From positions 18,734 to 82,733 of the forward strand of contig JAHDMJ010000004.1 in NCBI GenBank assembly GCA_018436095.1: a stretch of DNA of 64,000 bases, read 5' to 3'. The notes under the pieces were generated by a model that was given only the letters and a program-made list of their open reading frames with translations, had not been told where the DNA came from and searched no databases. A program made the position numbers and the translations under genes. The stretch comes from Clostridia bacterium (lineage in GTDB: Bacteria > Bacillota > Peptococcia > DRI-13 > UBA5745). Of this stretch, positions 1-9,476 are shown in pieces; position 1 is the stretch's first letter, and every line of letters starts with the position of its first letter.

Positions 1-1176
1 TTCAATAGCTTCTTTTTCTTCGCTGAAAACCCGGGCGGTGCCCTGGTGCTTCCACAGGTGGGGAGCTATGTTGAGGGGCCGGGTAACGGCTCCCTGAGGG
101 GCCAGGTTGCCGTAAATGATACGGATGCTGCCGTGGGGATGAACCGGCAGGCTTAAAGGCCGGATAACCGTCTCATCATAGACTTCTGCTGTGCTGATGC
201 TGTCGCCCAGGGTTTCGCCGCTTACCGTCATTTCCTGGAGGTGAAGCTGATCTTTGATCCGCTTCATCACGGCGGGAATACCGCCGGCCAAATGGAGGTC
301 GTGGAGGGTATAAGGGCCGCTGGGGGTAATGGGGCACAAAAGAGGACATTCGGTACCGGGCACATGAAAGTCGGCCAGCGTTAAAGGTATAAGGGCTTCC
401 GCAGCAATAGCCAAAAGATGAAGAACGGAGTTTGTGGAAATCCCGATGGTCATACCTACCCGGATAGCGTTTTCCATAGCTCGAGGCGTTACAATTTTGC
501 GGGGAGAAAGCCCTTGCTTAACCAGGCGGCAGATTTGCTCGCCGGCTTGATAAGAGGATTGCAGTTTCTTGAAAGAGGAGGCGGAAAAAGTAGACATATA
601 AGGCAGAGCAAGGCCTAAGGCTTCTGCCAGGCAAGCCATGCTGTTTGGCGTATACATGCCGGAGCCGTCGCCGGCGCCGGTGAGAGCCGCTTCCTCGGTT
701 TCCCTGATGTAATCCTCCATCATTATGCTGGTGCGGTAATCCTCGATTCCCCTTAGCAGATCCATGGTGCTGAAGCCGCCGGCGCCCCGTTTTTCCGGTT
801 GACTGTAACCGCCGTTGATCATGATGCCGGGCAAGTCAAGGCGCAGCATAGCCATCATGGCGGCAGGAATGGGCTTGTCGCCGCCGGCTATAAACACCAA
901 GCCATCAAAGTCGTAAGCCCTGGCAGCCATCTCTATGGAGTCGGCAATGAGCTCCCGGCTGGCCAGCACATATTTCATGCCTTCATGATTAAAGGTATAG
1001 CCATCGCTGACGGCAATGGTCTGAAATTCAAAAGGGACCCCGCCGCCGGCTAAAATACCTTCTTTGACGGCCTGGGCTATATCTTTTAAATGACAGTTGG
1101 AAAGAGAAATCTCGTTCCAGGTGTTGGCGATACCGATAAAAGGTTTTCTTTTGTCTTTAGCAATAGCTTTAACCAT
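1..1176 (-). CDS. IlvD/Edd-family dehydratase-like protein, partial (runs off window start)
   Basis: The C-terminal end lies outside the window; 392 codons are visible. The fold is that of dihydroxy-acid dehydratase/phosphogluconate dehydratase: KPFIGIANTWNE near the start, GMYTPNSMACLAEALG, DLHLAGGIPAVMK-type and GNLAPQGAV segments. Family enzymes bind an Fe-S cluster through three cysteines. Here the first may survive (SNCHL), the GCDK cysteine is Gly (GGDKPIP, with the Lys that is carbamylated in family enzymes kept), and the CPGxGxC segment reads GAGDGSG. The start chosen is ATG 1176 with GAGAGG nine bases upstream; this leaves the N-terminus about 20 residues shorter than usual. It lies 13 bp after the stop of a paralogue and is probably co-transcribed with it and with the LarA-like gene. 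Substrate unknown; a typical Fe-S dehydratase mechanism looks doubtful. Confidence 0.8.
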   Translation of the reverse strand, partial: MVKAIAKDKRKPFIGIANTWNEISLSNCHLKDIAQAVKEGILAGGGVPFEFQTIAVSDGYTFNHEGMKYVLASRELIADSIEMAARAYDFDGLVFIAGGDKPIPAAMMAMLRLDLPGIMINGGYSQPEKRGAGGFSTMDLLRGIEDYRTSIMMEDYIRETEEAALTGAGDGSGMYTPNSMACLAEALGLALPYMSTFSASSFKKLQSSYQAGEQICRLVKQGLSPRKIVTPRAMENAIRVGMTIGISTNSVLHLLAIAAEALIPLTLADFHVPGTECPLLCPITPSGPYTLHDLHLAGGIPAVMKRIKDQLHLQEMTVSGETLGDSISTAEVYDETVIRPLSLPVHPHGSIRIIYGNLAPQGAVTRPLNIAPHLWKHQGTARVFSEEKEAIE

Positions 1177-1189
1177 ATCCAATTGCCTC

Positions 1190-2773
1190 TCAAACCAGCA
1201 CAGCGCCGTTTTCGGCGCCGGACACGTGATCGTAGTAACGCTCCAGATAGCCTCTGGGCAGCGGCGGCCGCTTAAGCGCTGCCTGCCGGTCTTGCTGTTT
1301 CTGCCGGCGGCGGGCCAGTTCCTCATCAGCCGCCAGCAGGGAAAGCTGCTGCCGGGGAAGATCGATCAAGATATTATCGCCGTCTTCCACCAAGGCCAAA
1401 GGCCCTCCCAGAACCGCTTCCGGACTTATGCAGCCGATATAAGGGCTGTTGGTAAAGGCGGCAAACCTGCCGTCGGAGAGAATAGGCAGCTTGTCAGCCA
1501 AGCCTTGGCTATGCAGGGCATAGATAAAGCGGGAGACCGGCGGCATACCGGGGCCGGCAGCGGCGCCGCCCTTAGGGCCCAAGCAGCGGAGAACCACGAT
1601 ATCACCGGGGCTAATCCGGTTGTCGGCCAGCCCCGCCAGGGCCTCGTCTTCGCTGTCAAAGCATTTGGCAGCACCTTTATACAAACTGTTGGCAATGGCA
1701 GGAGCTTGCTTGACCAATGCGCCGCCGGGACAAAGGTTGCCTTCCATGACCAAAAGGCTTGCCAGAGGCGAAAAAGCTGTAGCCGGGCTGCGGATTAATT
1801 GGCTGTTTAAAATCTCTGCACCATTGATATTTTCTCTGACGGTTTTGCCGGTAACGGTGGCGGCGGAGGTGATAATCCGCTGATCCAGGCTGAGCATCAG
1901 GGCCGGAATGCCGCCGGCGCCGTCAATATTGTCCGGAGGGGCAAAAGAATCAGGCTGGAGAGTGCACAGGGTAGGAATGTCCCTTATGCTCCGGAAGTCG
2001 CCGAAGGAAAGAGTCAGACCCGCTTCCCGGGCAATAGCGATCAGGTGCATGGCAAAATCCGGCGAGCCGCCCAAAGCCGCTCCCACAGCCATGGCATTGT
2101 GAAAAGAACTTTCGGTGATCATGCCGCTGGGCCGGGCGGAGTTTTTGATCATTTTACAGACTAATTGGCCGGCGGTCCGGGCTTGCCGCAGCTTTTTGGC
2201 GGAAGTGGACAGAACCAGTGCGGAACCGGGCAGGGATAAGCCTAAAGCCTCGGCAATACAAGCCATAGTGTTTTGGCTATCCAAGCTCTCCAGGGAGTAA
2301 GGGCCGCAGTTCAGCAGCAGGGCCGGCAGATCCAGACGGAAAAGGGCCATCAGGCCGGCAGCTACGGCCGTATCGCCGGTGGCCAGGATAACCATTCCAT
2401 CCAGGCGGTGGCCTTCAATCATCGTTTCAATGGAGTCGGCAATCAGCTCCCGGTAGCATAAAAGATCCTGATGGCTGTGCCGGAACTCCGGTATACTGTC
2501 GCCATGGCCCCTTTGCTCCGCTTTTTTGCCGTTTTGAAAAGCGCCGATGGTATTGATTTCAAAAGGAATGCCGCCGCTGGCTAATATACCGGCTTTGACG
2601 GCTTCTAGGATCCTTGCGGTATGGGCAGGGGGATAGAAAGCTTCGTTGCCTTCATTGACTACTGCTACAAAAGGCTTTTGAAAATCTTGCTTGGAAAGTC
2701 CCAGGGCATTGAGATAAGCCCGCTGGGGAGCCCGGTTTATGTCGATAAGAATGTCGTTGCTGCGAATGACCAA
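1190..2773 (-). CDS. Divergent IlvD/Edd paralogue lacking Fe-S ligands
   Basis: About 527 residues, normal length for the IlvD/Edd family, with recognisable landmarks: NRAPQRAYLNALGLS, KPFVAVVNEGNE, NTMACIAEALGLSLPGS, TVTGKTVRENI and a GNLCPGGALVKQA segment. All three expected Fe-S cysteine positions are altered: no PCNxHL cysteine, ATGDTAVAAG in place of GCDK (so the active-site Lys is lost too), and GPYSLESLDSQNTMA in place of CPGxGxC. The likely start is TTG 2773, ten bases after GGAGG; an in-frame TTG at 2806 would lie before the ribosome binding site. Middle gene of a LarA-like, IlvD-like, IlvD-like operon. Probably catalytically different from DHAD, or a structural partner of the neighbouring paralogue; this is inference. 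Confidence 0.75.
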   Translation of the reverse strand: MVIRSNDILIDINRAPQRAYLNALGLSKQDFQKPFVAVVNEGNEAFYPPAHTARILEAVKAGILASGGIPFEINTIGAFQNGKKAEQRGHGDSIPEFRHSHQDLLCYRELIADSIETMIEGHRLDGMVILATGDTAVAAGLMALFRLDLPALLLNCGPYSLESLDSQNTMACIAEALGLSLPGSALVLSTSAKKLRQARTAGQLVCKMIKNSARPSGMITESSFHNAMAVGAALGGSPDFAMHLIAIAREAGLTLSFGDFRSIRDIPTLCTLQPDSFAPPDNIDGAGGIPALMLSLDQRIITSAATVTGKTVRENINGAEILNSQLIRSPATAFSPLASLLVMEGNLCPGGALVKQAPAIANSLYKGAAKCFDSEDEALAGLADNRISPGDIVVLRCLGPKGGAAAGPGMPPVSRFIYALHSQGLADKLPILSDGRFAAFTNSPYIGCISPEAVLGGPLALVEDGDNILIDLPRQQLSLLAADEELARRRQKQQDRQAALKRPPLPRGYLERYYDHVSGAENGAVLV

Positions 2774-2818
2774 AGGAATACATCCTCCTTTTATACCTGA
2801 TGGCAAGGGGCGTAGAGC

Positions 2819-4108
2819 TTATGCCCCATAAAGGTCTGTCAGATTGCCTTGCCTGTCAAAGGGCCAAGGCTGGGCCTCTCCCTCTATGTCCATTTGAGGG
2901 TGCTGACCGGCTTCGGCAGCCAAGGCCCCGGAGATCCGAATATGCTCCAAATTTAAAGTATTGCTGATGCGAATGATCCGGGGCTGCCGGCGGTCTGTGC
3001 CTACACAGGATTGAACAGCCAGACGGATAAGGTCCGCATCGTTTTCGGCAATGACCGGAATATAGCCGCCCCTGAAAGAAAGGGCGGTGACGCAGTTGGC
3101 ATAGACTTTTTCCAGATCCAGCTTGTTAAACAGGCGGCGGGTGATAAAATCGGCCATGCCCACACCTTCGCCATTGCCGTGAGAGACGGCGGTAAGATCC
3201 AGAACTCCCAGGCGCTGGGGGTTTAATCCCGGCATAGGAAAGCCGCTGCCGGCCCGTCCGGTGATGTTGGGATCCATGCCGAAGCCGCTGTAGTTTTTAC
3301 CCATAGAATCCACGATCAGCACGTCGGCTTGCTCAATATAGATCCTGGGCATTTGTTTGCGGGCTTCTTCCTGCAGCAGAGGCTCCCGGCCGGCGATTTC
3401 TTCATTGAGAAGAGGCGCCAGCCGCCAGGTTTCATCATAAGGATTTTCGATGATGCCCAGAGCAAAGAGCAGGGGGGTATTATCCAGAATGACCTGGCCA
3501 TAGGCAGGAACCAGGCGGGCCAGCTCCTCAAAACCCCAGGCATGACAGGCTTCCGCCCCTGTCTGCTTACCCAGGCCGATGGTCAGCATTTTCATGAGGC
3601 CGCTGCCGTAAGGACCGGCATAAGCCGTATGAGGCTTGATGCGGTTGACGGCGATGATACCGTCGGCGGCGGCGGCAATCTCGTCCAAATAGACGGCATG
3701 ACCTTCTGCGGTCCGGCCGATTTCCTTTACGGCCATGGAAGACCGCAGGGGGCAGCCCATAGATTCTTCCGTAATGCCAAGGGCTGCCAGCATCTCCAAT
3801 TGGCCCTGGGCCGTAGCTCCCCCATGGCTGCCCATGGCGGGTACAATGAAAGGCACAGTACCCATACCGGACAGATAATCCACCAGAGTCCGCATAATCA
3901 ATGGCATATTGCTGATCCCCCTGCTGCCGGCGGTGAGGGCTATCGTCATGCCGGGCCTTAACCTGGAGCGGAATTTCTCCTGGTCCAATTGAGCTCTCAG
4001 ATGGTCCGGAATATCCTGAACTTCCAGTCTTTCCCGGGAAAAATGCTGGCGGCAAAGAAACATGGGAGGCAGAGCCGTCTTTTTTGTAAGCTCATGGATG
4101 ATGCTCAT
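2819..4108 (-). CDS. LarA-like (lactate racemase N-terminal domain) protein
   Basis: 429 residues. Resembles the LarA/DUF2088 family, whose founder, nickel-dependent lactate racemase, uses a nickel-pincer nucleotide. Visible features are LTAGSRGISN, PAMGSHGGATAQGQ, NRIKPHTAYAGPYGSG and LMKMLTIGLGKQTGAEACH, the last supplying the Lys that could correspond to the cofactor-attachment lysine. The start is ATG 4108 with AGAGG eight bases upstream; an extension to 4204 has no ribosome site. It heads an operon with two Cys-poor IlvD/Edd paralogues, suggesting a hydroxy- or sugar-acid pathway. No larB, larC or larE cofactor genes lie in the window. It differs clearly from the second LarA homologue at 22121-23335. 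Exact substrate not inferable. Confidence 0.7.
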   Translation of the reverse strand: MSIIHELTKKTALPPMFLCRQHFSRERLEVQDIPDHLRAQLDQEKFRSRLRPGMTIALTAGSRGISNMPLIMRTLVDYLSGMGTVPFIVPAMGSHGGATAQGQLEMLAALGITEESMGCPLRSSMAVKEIGRTAEGHAVYLDEIAAAADGIIAVNRIKPHTAYAGPYGSGLMKMLTIGLGKQTGAEACHAWGFEELARLVPAYGQVILDNTPLLFALGIIENPYDETWRLAPLLNEEIAGREPLLQEEARKQMPRIYIEQADVLIVDSMGKNYSGFGMDPNITGRAGSGFPMPGLNPQRLGVLDLTAVSHGNGEGVGMADFITRRLFNKLDLEKVYANCVTALSFRGGYIPVIAENDADLIRLAVQSCVGTDRRQPRIIRISNTLNLEHIRISGALAAEAGQHPQMDIEGEAQPWPFDRQGNLTDLYGA

Positions 4109-4502
4109 ATAAATAGCCTCTTTTCTACAGTATATCATAGCCGTCTTGGGGAAAATAGGATATTTACTGGACATTATAACGGTTAATGATCTTATATAGT
4201 GCAATTATCATGCCAGAAGGGTAAGCCTTGTTTTAACGTGAACTGTATTAGGGAGGCAATGCAATTAAGCTAAATTAAACTTGGCTTGAGTTAAATATGA
4301 CTTATATGGGCAAAGCCGCATTTTTATAAAGAACAAAATAGAGGGAAAAGACAAAAGAATACAAAAAGAGACAAAGAAGGAACCTCGACAGAACAGATTA
4401 AGCCATCTAAGATAGAGAAAGCCAGTAAGGCCTTTTGTCCTGGCTTGCTTTTACTGTTTTAGTAAAATAGAATAAGTTAATATAAAATAGGGGGAAAATT
4501 TA
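4109..4502. other. Divergent intergenic region with a hairpin before the chemoreceptor gene
   Basis: 394 bp between the leftward LarA-like operon and the rightward chemoreceptor. An inverted repeat (AAAGCCAG at 4418-4425 with CTGGCTT at 4440-4446, followed by a T-rich run) could be a terminator or leader hairpin. An AT-rich TATAAAAT stretch just before the chemoreceptor ribosome site could be a -10 element. No reading frame is convincing, and I could not match the hairpin to a known riboswitch class. Confidence 0.4.
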
Positions 4503-6578
4503 ATGAAGCGAACACGTCCCAGGGCAAAAAGTATTAAAACGGCAATACTGGCGCCTACAAGCGCAGTATTGGCGGCAGGCATCCTTTTTTTGGTGGCAGT
4601 TGTAGGTATTTTGTCCTTCAATACGACAAATAGCATTACAGACAATCTGGTACAGGCTCACGTCAATGAATACGTCAATGAGTTCCGGGCCATCAGCGAG
4701 AATGTTTACGGCGTAGCTTCCTCCATCGCCCCCACGGTACAGGTGACGGCAAAGAGCTCCGAGGACCCCCGGGAAAGAATTATTACGATTTTTGAAGGCA
4801 TTCTTGCCAGTAATCCCAATATCATCGACGTCTGGACCGCCTGGGAGCCCAATGCCCTGGACGGCAAAGATTTTGAATATAGAAACAAGCCTTATCATGA
4901 CGCCACAGGGCGTTTTTCCATCTTTGTCCAGCGGGAGGGCAACGGATACGCCACCTACTTCTTGAACAGCGGCCAGGCGGAATATTACTTAGAACCCAGA
5001 GATAGCGGCAGGCCCTACATTTCCGATCCCTATAATCCTACCCAGATGGCGGATGTGGACATGATTTATAGCCTGGCCTTTCCGGTTTTTGAAGGGGGCC
5101 GGGTGGTAGGCGTTGTGGGCGCCGATATTGATATGCAGTTACTCACTGCTGCCATGAATGCCGGCAGAATTTTAGAAACAGGCTTTATCAGTACCCTTAC
5201 ACCGGGAGGCCTGATTGCCACCTCTCAGGAGTCGGATATGGTGCTCACGGATTACCGGGATTCATGGCTAGGCAATTACCGGGAGGCCATCGATGAGATT
5301 TTGGTAAAGGGCGGCAGCTTTTCTGCTGTGGAGCCTAAGGGTATGAATGGCCAAAGCACGAAATTGCTGGTGCAGGGCGCCATGATTGGAGATACAGGCA
5401 AATATTGGGCAATCTGCGGGCTGGTGCCCAGCTCCACGGTAAATGGTCCTTCCATTATGCTGCTGGCCGTTGCCATCGGCTTGGGATTAGCCGTTATCGC
5501 TCTTGTGGGAATTATTGTCTACCGGCTGGTCAGCAAATCCTTAGCCATGCTTCCTGTTTTGGCTAAAGAAACGGAAGCCCTGGCCGTCGGCGACGTCTCC
5601 GTAGTGAGGAATGACGGGGATACGGACTCCTCCGCCGAAGATGAAGTTGCTTTAATGATTCGGGCTATGGCCAAAATGGGCGGGGCTATACAGGAGCAAG
5701 TCCGCACCATCGAAGAGCTTTCCGGCGGCAACTATGCTATTGATTCCATTGCGGTCCGCTCGGAAAAGGATATAATGAATAAATCCATTAACCGGATGAT
5801 CGACACCACTAATGAAGCCATGAGCAACATCAGCACTGTGGCGGAGCAGGTCAGTCTGGGGGCGGACCAGGTGGCTGCCGGCGCCCAGGTATTATCCTCC
5901 GGCGCTACGGAGCAGGCAGCCGCTATGGAAGAATTGAATGCCTCCGCCACTGAGATTGCCGACCAAGCTGAGGCTAATTTAAAAAGCATTGAAGAGGCAG
6001 CCAGGGCAGTGCGGCAGACGGCTTTGGACGTCAGCGAAGGCAATGCTCAAATGGTGCAGTTGACGGAAGCAATGACGGATATCGGCACAGCCTCCTCCCA
6101 AATTGCCAATATCACAAAGGTTATCGAGGATATCGCTTTTCAAACCAATATTCTGGCCCTTAACGCCGCTATCGAAGCAGCCCGGGCCGGCGCTGCCGGC
6201 AAGGGTTTTGCCGTGGTAGCCGATGAGGTGCGCAATCTGGCGGCCAAATCCGCCGAGGCTGCCCGGCAGACCGCCGGACTTATTGAAACTGCTGTTAGCA
6301 GAATAGCCAAAGGCACGGAAATCTCAGCTCAAACGGCGGAGATTTTAGAAAAGGTTGGCCAGAGCGCCCAGGCTGTCACCGATAGTATTGCCCTGGTGGA
6401 AGAAATATCTGTCCGGCAGACCACTGCTATTGAGCAGATTAAAGAAGGTCTGAACCAGGTTTCCTCCGTAGTGCAGACCAACGCCGCCACCGCTGAGGAA
6501 AACTCCGCTACCAGCGAGGAAATGTCGGCTCAGGCCACTACCTTGCATAGTGAGGTTGGCAAATTCAAACTTCGGTGA
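4503..6578 (+). CDS. Methyl-accepting chemotaxis protein with periplasmic Cache-type sensor
   Basis: 691-residue transmembrane chemoreceptor. A first membrane helix (about residues 13-37) precedes a large extracellular domain of about 280 residues with dCache-like segments ([27 protein letters not shown]). The second helix is at about 318-343, then a HAMP region, then the cytoplasmic signalling hairpin with the highly conserved tip ([20 protein letters not shown], then [13 protein letters not shown]). No CheR-tethering pentapeptide is seen at the C-terminus. ATG 4503 follows GGGGGA at good spacing. It transmits ligand occupancy to CheA/CheW. It stands alone, so the ligand is unknown; organic acids are a fair guess for a Cache sensor. 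Confidence 0.92.
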   Translation: MKRTRPRAKSIKTAILAPTSAVLAAGILFLVAVVGILSFNTTNSITDNLVQAHVNEYVNEFRAISENVYGVASSIAPTVQVTAKSSEDPRERIITIFEGILASNPNIIDVWTAWEPNALDGKDFEYRNKPYHDATGRFSIFVQREGNGYATYFLNSGQAEYYLEPRDSGRPYISDPYNPTQMADVDMIYSLAFPVFEGGRVVGVVGADIDMQLLTAAMNAGRILETGFISTLTPGGLIATSQESDMVLTDYRDSWLGNYREAIDEILVKGGSFSAVEPKGMNGQSTKLLVQGAMIGDTGKYWAICGLVPSSTVNGPSIMLLAVAIGLGLAVIALVGIIVYRLVSKSLAMLPVLAKETEALAVGDVSVVRNDGDTDSSAEDEVALMIRAMAKMGGAIQEQVRTIEELSGGNYAIDSIAVRSEKDIMNKSINRMIDTTNEAMSNISTVAEQVSLGADQVAAGAQVLSSGATEQAAAMEELNASATEIADQAEANLKSIEEAARAVRQTALDVSEGNAQMVQLTEAMTDIGTASSQIANITKVIEDIAFQTNILALNAAIEAARAGAAGKGFAVVADEVRNLAAKSAEAARQTAGLIETAVSRIAKGTEISAQTAEILEKVGQSAQAVTDSIALVEEISVRQTTAIEQIKEGLNQVSSVVQTNAATAEENSATSEEMSAQATTLHSEVGKFKLR

Positions 6579-6639
6579 AAAACCTTCTTGACAGAATAGT
6601 CCGGGACATTTAGAATTATGGGTAATTTACAATGGCAAA

Positions 6640-6936
6640 GATGGGGAAAAAGTCATATTCCAGGCGCTACAGAGAGCTGCCGGGTGGTGCAAGGCAGCGG
6701 CCTTTTATGACGGGACTCGCCCCTGAGCTTCCGACTGAAATGACAGTACGGATCCGGTTTGTTGCCGGACAGCGGTCAGAGTAGGAAGGACGGCAGCCCT
6801 GCCGTTATCAAAGGGCAGCAAGTAAGGGGGCGGCTGATGATCCAGCCGCCAATGAGAGTGGTACCGCGGAAGCAAAGCTTTCGTCTCTCGCCTCTATGTT
6901 TAAGCATGGGGCGATGAGGCGAAAGCTTTTTCTTTT
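6640..6936 (+). promoter_or_regulatory. T-box leader, probable leucine (CUC) specifier, with intrinsic terminator
   Basis: Canonical T-box parts are visible: AGAGAG kink-turn, the distal GGGTGGTGCAAGG loop of stem I, and the conserved GTGGTACCGCGG antiterminator at 6858-6869. A terminator hairpin (6874-6931) ends in a T-rich run. Stem I closes by GTCAT (6652-6656) with ATGAC (6707-6711) above and GGGG (6643-6646) with CCCC (6720-6723) below. This leaves an internal loop whose 3' side reads GGGACTCG. By comparison with the glyQS leader, where GGC precedes a purine, the specifier is CTC (6716-6718), leucine. The UGGU bulge fits tRNA with discriminator A, as tRNA-Leu has. Uncharged tRNA would switch on the acyl-CoA synthetase/oxidoreductase operon. 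The T-box call is firm; the specifier is a hand fold. Confidence 0.93.
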
Positions 6937-6971
6937 CCATAAGGATATGATGAAAAGAGGTGTATAATCAA

Positions 6972-8633
6972 ATGGAGAAGCTTTGGGAAATCACCTTGGG
7001 AGACTTGCTGGACTATCAGGCGGAAAGGCATCCGGATCAGGACTGCGTTATTTATAATGACAGGCCTTTTCGCACTACCTACCGGGAATTTCGGGACCTG
7101 GTAAATTTAACGGCTAAAGGCTTTCTAAAACTGGGCATCAAAAAGGGCGATCATGTTTCCATGTGGGGCGCCAACGTGCCGGAATGGCAACTGGCTTTAT
7201 GGGCGGCGGCTAAGATCGGCGCTGTGTTGGTGACGGTAAACACAGCTTATAAGGTTTTTGAAACGGAATATTTGCTGCGGCAGTCCGATACCCATACCCT
7301 GGTAATGACCGAAGGCTTTAAAGACAGCAATTATGTAAGCATCATGCAGGAATTGGTGCCGGAGCTGGCCGGGTCCCGGCCGGGCGGGTGGGAAAGCGAA
7401 GCCTTGCCCTATTTGAAAAACATCATTATCTGCGGCGGCAAAAAGCATGAGGGTATGCTGAACTGGGAAGCCCTATATGAACTGGGCAAGGAGGTGGGCG
7501 ACGAAGAATTGGTTTTGGCCCAAAAAGCCTGCCATTTTGATGATGTGGTTAATATGCAGTATACTTCCGGCACTACCGGCTTTCCTAAAGGAGTTATGCT
7601 GACCCACCTCAATATCTTAAATAACGGCCTGTCCATCGGCGATTGCATGAAATTTTCCACCGCCGACCGGCTGTGCCTTACGGTGCCTTTGTTTCATTGC
7701 TTTGGGCTGGTATTGGCCACCATGGCTTCCGTTACCCATGCCAGCACCATGTGCATTGTTGAGGCCTTCAGCCCTGCCGTTGTGCTTAAAACCATTCATG
7801 AAGAAAAATGCACCGCCGTTCACGGCGTGCCCACTATGTTTATTGCCATGCTGGAGCATGCCGATTTTGCCAGGACGGATTTTTCTCCTATGCGGACCGG
7901 CATCATGGCCGGTTCCCCTTGCCCCGTCAAGGTAATGCGTCAAGTAGTGGACCGGATGAATATGTCGGAGATTACTATTGTCTACGGTCTGACGGAAGCT
8001 TCCCCGGGTTGTACCCAAACCACCACCGACGATCCGTTGGAGCTGCGGGTATCCACCGTAGGCCGCAACTTGCCTTTCATCGAGACGAAGGTAGTGGATC
8101 CGGAAACCGGCCTGGAATGTGCTCCCGGAGTGCCCGGGGAATTCATGGCCAGGGGATACAATATTATGAAGGGCTATTATAAAATGCCGGAAGCCACCGC
8201 CGCCGCCGTTACCGCCGACGGCTGGCTCCATTCCGGGGACCTGGCCACAGTGGACGAAAATGGTTATTATAAAATTACCGGCCGCATCAAAGACATGATT
8301 ATCCGGGGCGGGGAGAACATATATCCCAAGGAAATCGAGGAATGCCTCTATACCCATTGCGGCGTACAAGATGTGCAGGTGGTAGGCGTCCCCAGCGAGA
8401 CTTACGGCGAGGAAGTCATGGCCTACGTTATTTTGAAACCGGAAATCAGCCTGACGGAAGAAGAAGTCAAAGCTTTTTTAAAAGAACGGATGGCCCGGCA
8501 TAAAGTGCCGAAATACGTGGCCTTTATTAAGGAGTTTCCCATGACTGCCAGCGGCAAGATACAGAAGTTCAAGCTGCGGGATATGGCCCCGGGCTTGCTG
8601 AAGCTGCAGGACGCCAACATTGAGACGGTTTAA
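6972..8633 (+). CDS. AMP-forming acyl-CoA synthetase
   Basis: About 553 residues of the acyl-adenylate-forming superfamily: P-loop YTSGTTGFPKGVMLTH, the YGLTEASP adenine motif, and the A8/A10 hinge and lysine regions GRIKDMIIRGGENIYPKE and TASGKIQKFKLR. It converts a carboxylic acid, ATP and CoA to acyl-CoA, AMP and PPi. ATG 6972 is preferred over GTG 6960, because AGAGG lies about 11 bases before the ATG and abuts the GTG. It is the first gene after the T-box and is followed closely by the TIM-barrel and oxidoreductase genes. With a leucine specifier, isovalerate is the likeliest substrate, giving isovaleryl-CoA for reductive carboxylation. Family motifs alone would permit short- to long-chain acids. 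Confidence 0.88.
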   Translation: MEKLWEITLGDLLDYQAERHPDQDCVIYNDRPFRTTYREFRDLVNLTAKGFLKLGIKKGDHVSMWGANVPEWQLALWAAAKIGAVLVTVNTAYKVFETEYLLRQSDTHTLVMTEGFKDSNYVSIMQELVPELAGSRPGGWESEALPYLKNIIICGGKKHEGMLNWEALYELGKEVGDEELVLAQKACHFDDVVNMQYTSGTTGFPKGVMLTHLNILNNGLSIGDCMKFSTADRLCLTVPLFHCFGLVLATMASVTHASTMCIVEAFSPAVVLKTIHEEKCTAVHGVPTMFIAMLEHADFARTDFSPMRTGIMAGSPCPVKVMRQVVDRMNMSEITIVYGLTEASPGCTQTTTDDPLELRVSTVGRNLPFIETKVVDPETGLECAPGVPGEFMARGYNIMKGYYKMPEATAAAVTADGWLHSGDLATVDENGYYKITGRIKDMIIRGGENIYPKEIEECLYTHCGVQDVQVVGVPSETYGEEVMAYVILKPEISLTEEEVKAFLKERMARHKVPKYVAFIKEFPMTASGKIQKFKLRDMAPGLLKLQDANIETV

Positions 8634-8654
8634 CGGGAGAAAGGAGAGATAGCG

Positions 8655-9473
8655 ATGAAATATGGTTTTTCGACCATCGGCTGCCCCGGCTGGCTATGGA
8701 AGGAAGTAATAGCCACAGCCAAGGATCTGGGCTATGACGGCATAGAATTGCGAGGCTTAGCCAATAAGATTTATCTTCCTTCTACCCGCAGCTTTTCTTT
8801 GGAAAACTGCCATCAAATCAGGCTGCAGCTGGAAGAACTGGGCCTTGAGATACCTTGTCTGAGCACCGCAGCCCTTATTTATGATCAAGGGCAGCAGGCG
8901 GCAGCCCAGACGGAAATGCGGGACTATATCAATCTGGCGGCTTTATTGGGAACCCCTTATATCCGGGTATTGGCAGACAAGGAAGCCGCTCCCGGCCAGG
9001 CCGTGGATGAGGCTGTGGTTATAGAAAACCTGCAGGCTTTATCCCCTTTGGCAGAGGATAAGGAGGTAATGATCCTGGTTGAAACGAACGGCCTCTACGC
9101 CGACTCCCGCAAAATGGCCGCCCTTATGGAAAAATTGGCTGATCCCAACATCGGCGTTCTCTGGGATATCCATCATCCCTTCCGGTTTTTTGGCGAAGCT
9201 CCGGCGGAGACCTATGGACGGCTGCAAAGCTGGATTTGCCATGCTCACGTCAAGGATTCCTTGAGGGAGGGGGACAGGGTTGTTTATAAAATGATGGGCT
9301 ACGGCGATGTGCCCGTGAAAGAGGCATTATGGCTATTACAAGATAATGGCTATAAAGGCTTCGTGGTCTTGGAATGGTTAAAACGCTGGGTTGCGGATCT
9401 GGAGGATCCGGGGATTGTGTTCGCCCATTTTCCCTATGCCGTCAAAAGAATGATGAAACGGAAGGAAGGTTAA
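8655..9473 (+). CDS. Xylose isomerase-like TIM-barrel protein (sugar phosphate isomerase/epimerase family)
   Basis: 272 residues matching AP-endonuclease-2/sugar-isomerase barrels: an N-terminal strand KYGFSTIGCPG, DLGYDGIELRG, then candidate metal ligands in ILVETNG, GVLWDIHHP, CHAHVKDS and a C-terminal VVLEW. Members usually bind one or two divalent metals and act on hydroxy-carbonyl compounds. It sits 21 bp after the acyl-CoA synthetase and 3 bp before the oxidoreductase gamma gene, so it belongs to the T-box operon. Nothing obvious in branched-chain metabolism needs such an enzyme, so its role here is unknown. Confidence 0.75.
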   Translation: MKYGFSTIGCPGWLWKEVIATAKDLGYDGIELRGLANKIYLPSTRSFSLENCHQIRLQLEELGLEIPCLSTAALIYDQGQQAAAQTEMRDYINLAALLGTPYIRVLADKEAAPGQAVDEAVVIENLQALSPLAEDKEVMILVETNGLYADSRKMAALMEKLADPNIGVLWDIHHPFRFFGEAPAETYGRLQSWICHAHVKDSLREGDRVVYKMMGYGDVPVKEALWLLQDNGYKGFVVLEWLKRWVADLEDPGIVFAHFPYAVKRMMKRKEG

Positions 9474-9476
9474 TCC

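Noticed and set aside
1097..1798. 233-codon rightward open frame
   Set aside because: It lies antisense over two IlvD/Edd genes, which show clear family motifs in the other strand.
4418..4452. c-di-GMP riboswitch before the chemoreceptor
   Set aside because: A hairpin is present, but the conserved GEMM core segments are absent.
7617..8369. 250-codon leftward open frame inside the acyl-CoA synthetase gene
   Set aside because: His/Gly-rich antisense shadow of a gene with unmistakable adenylate-forming motifs.
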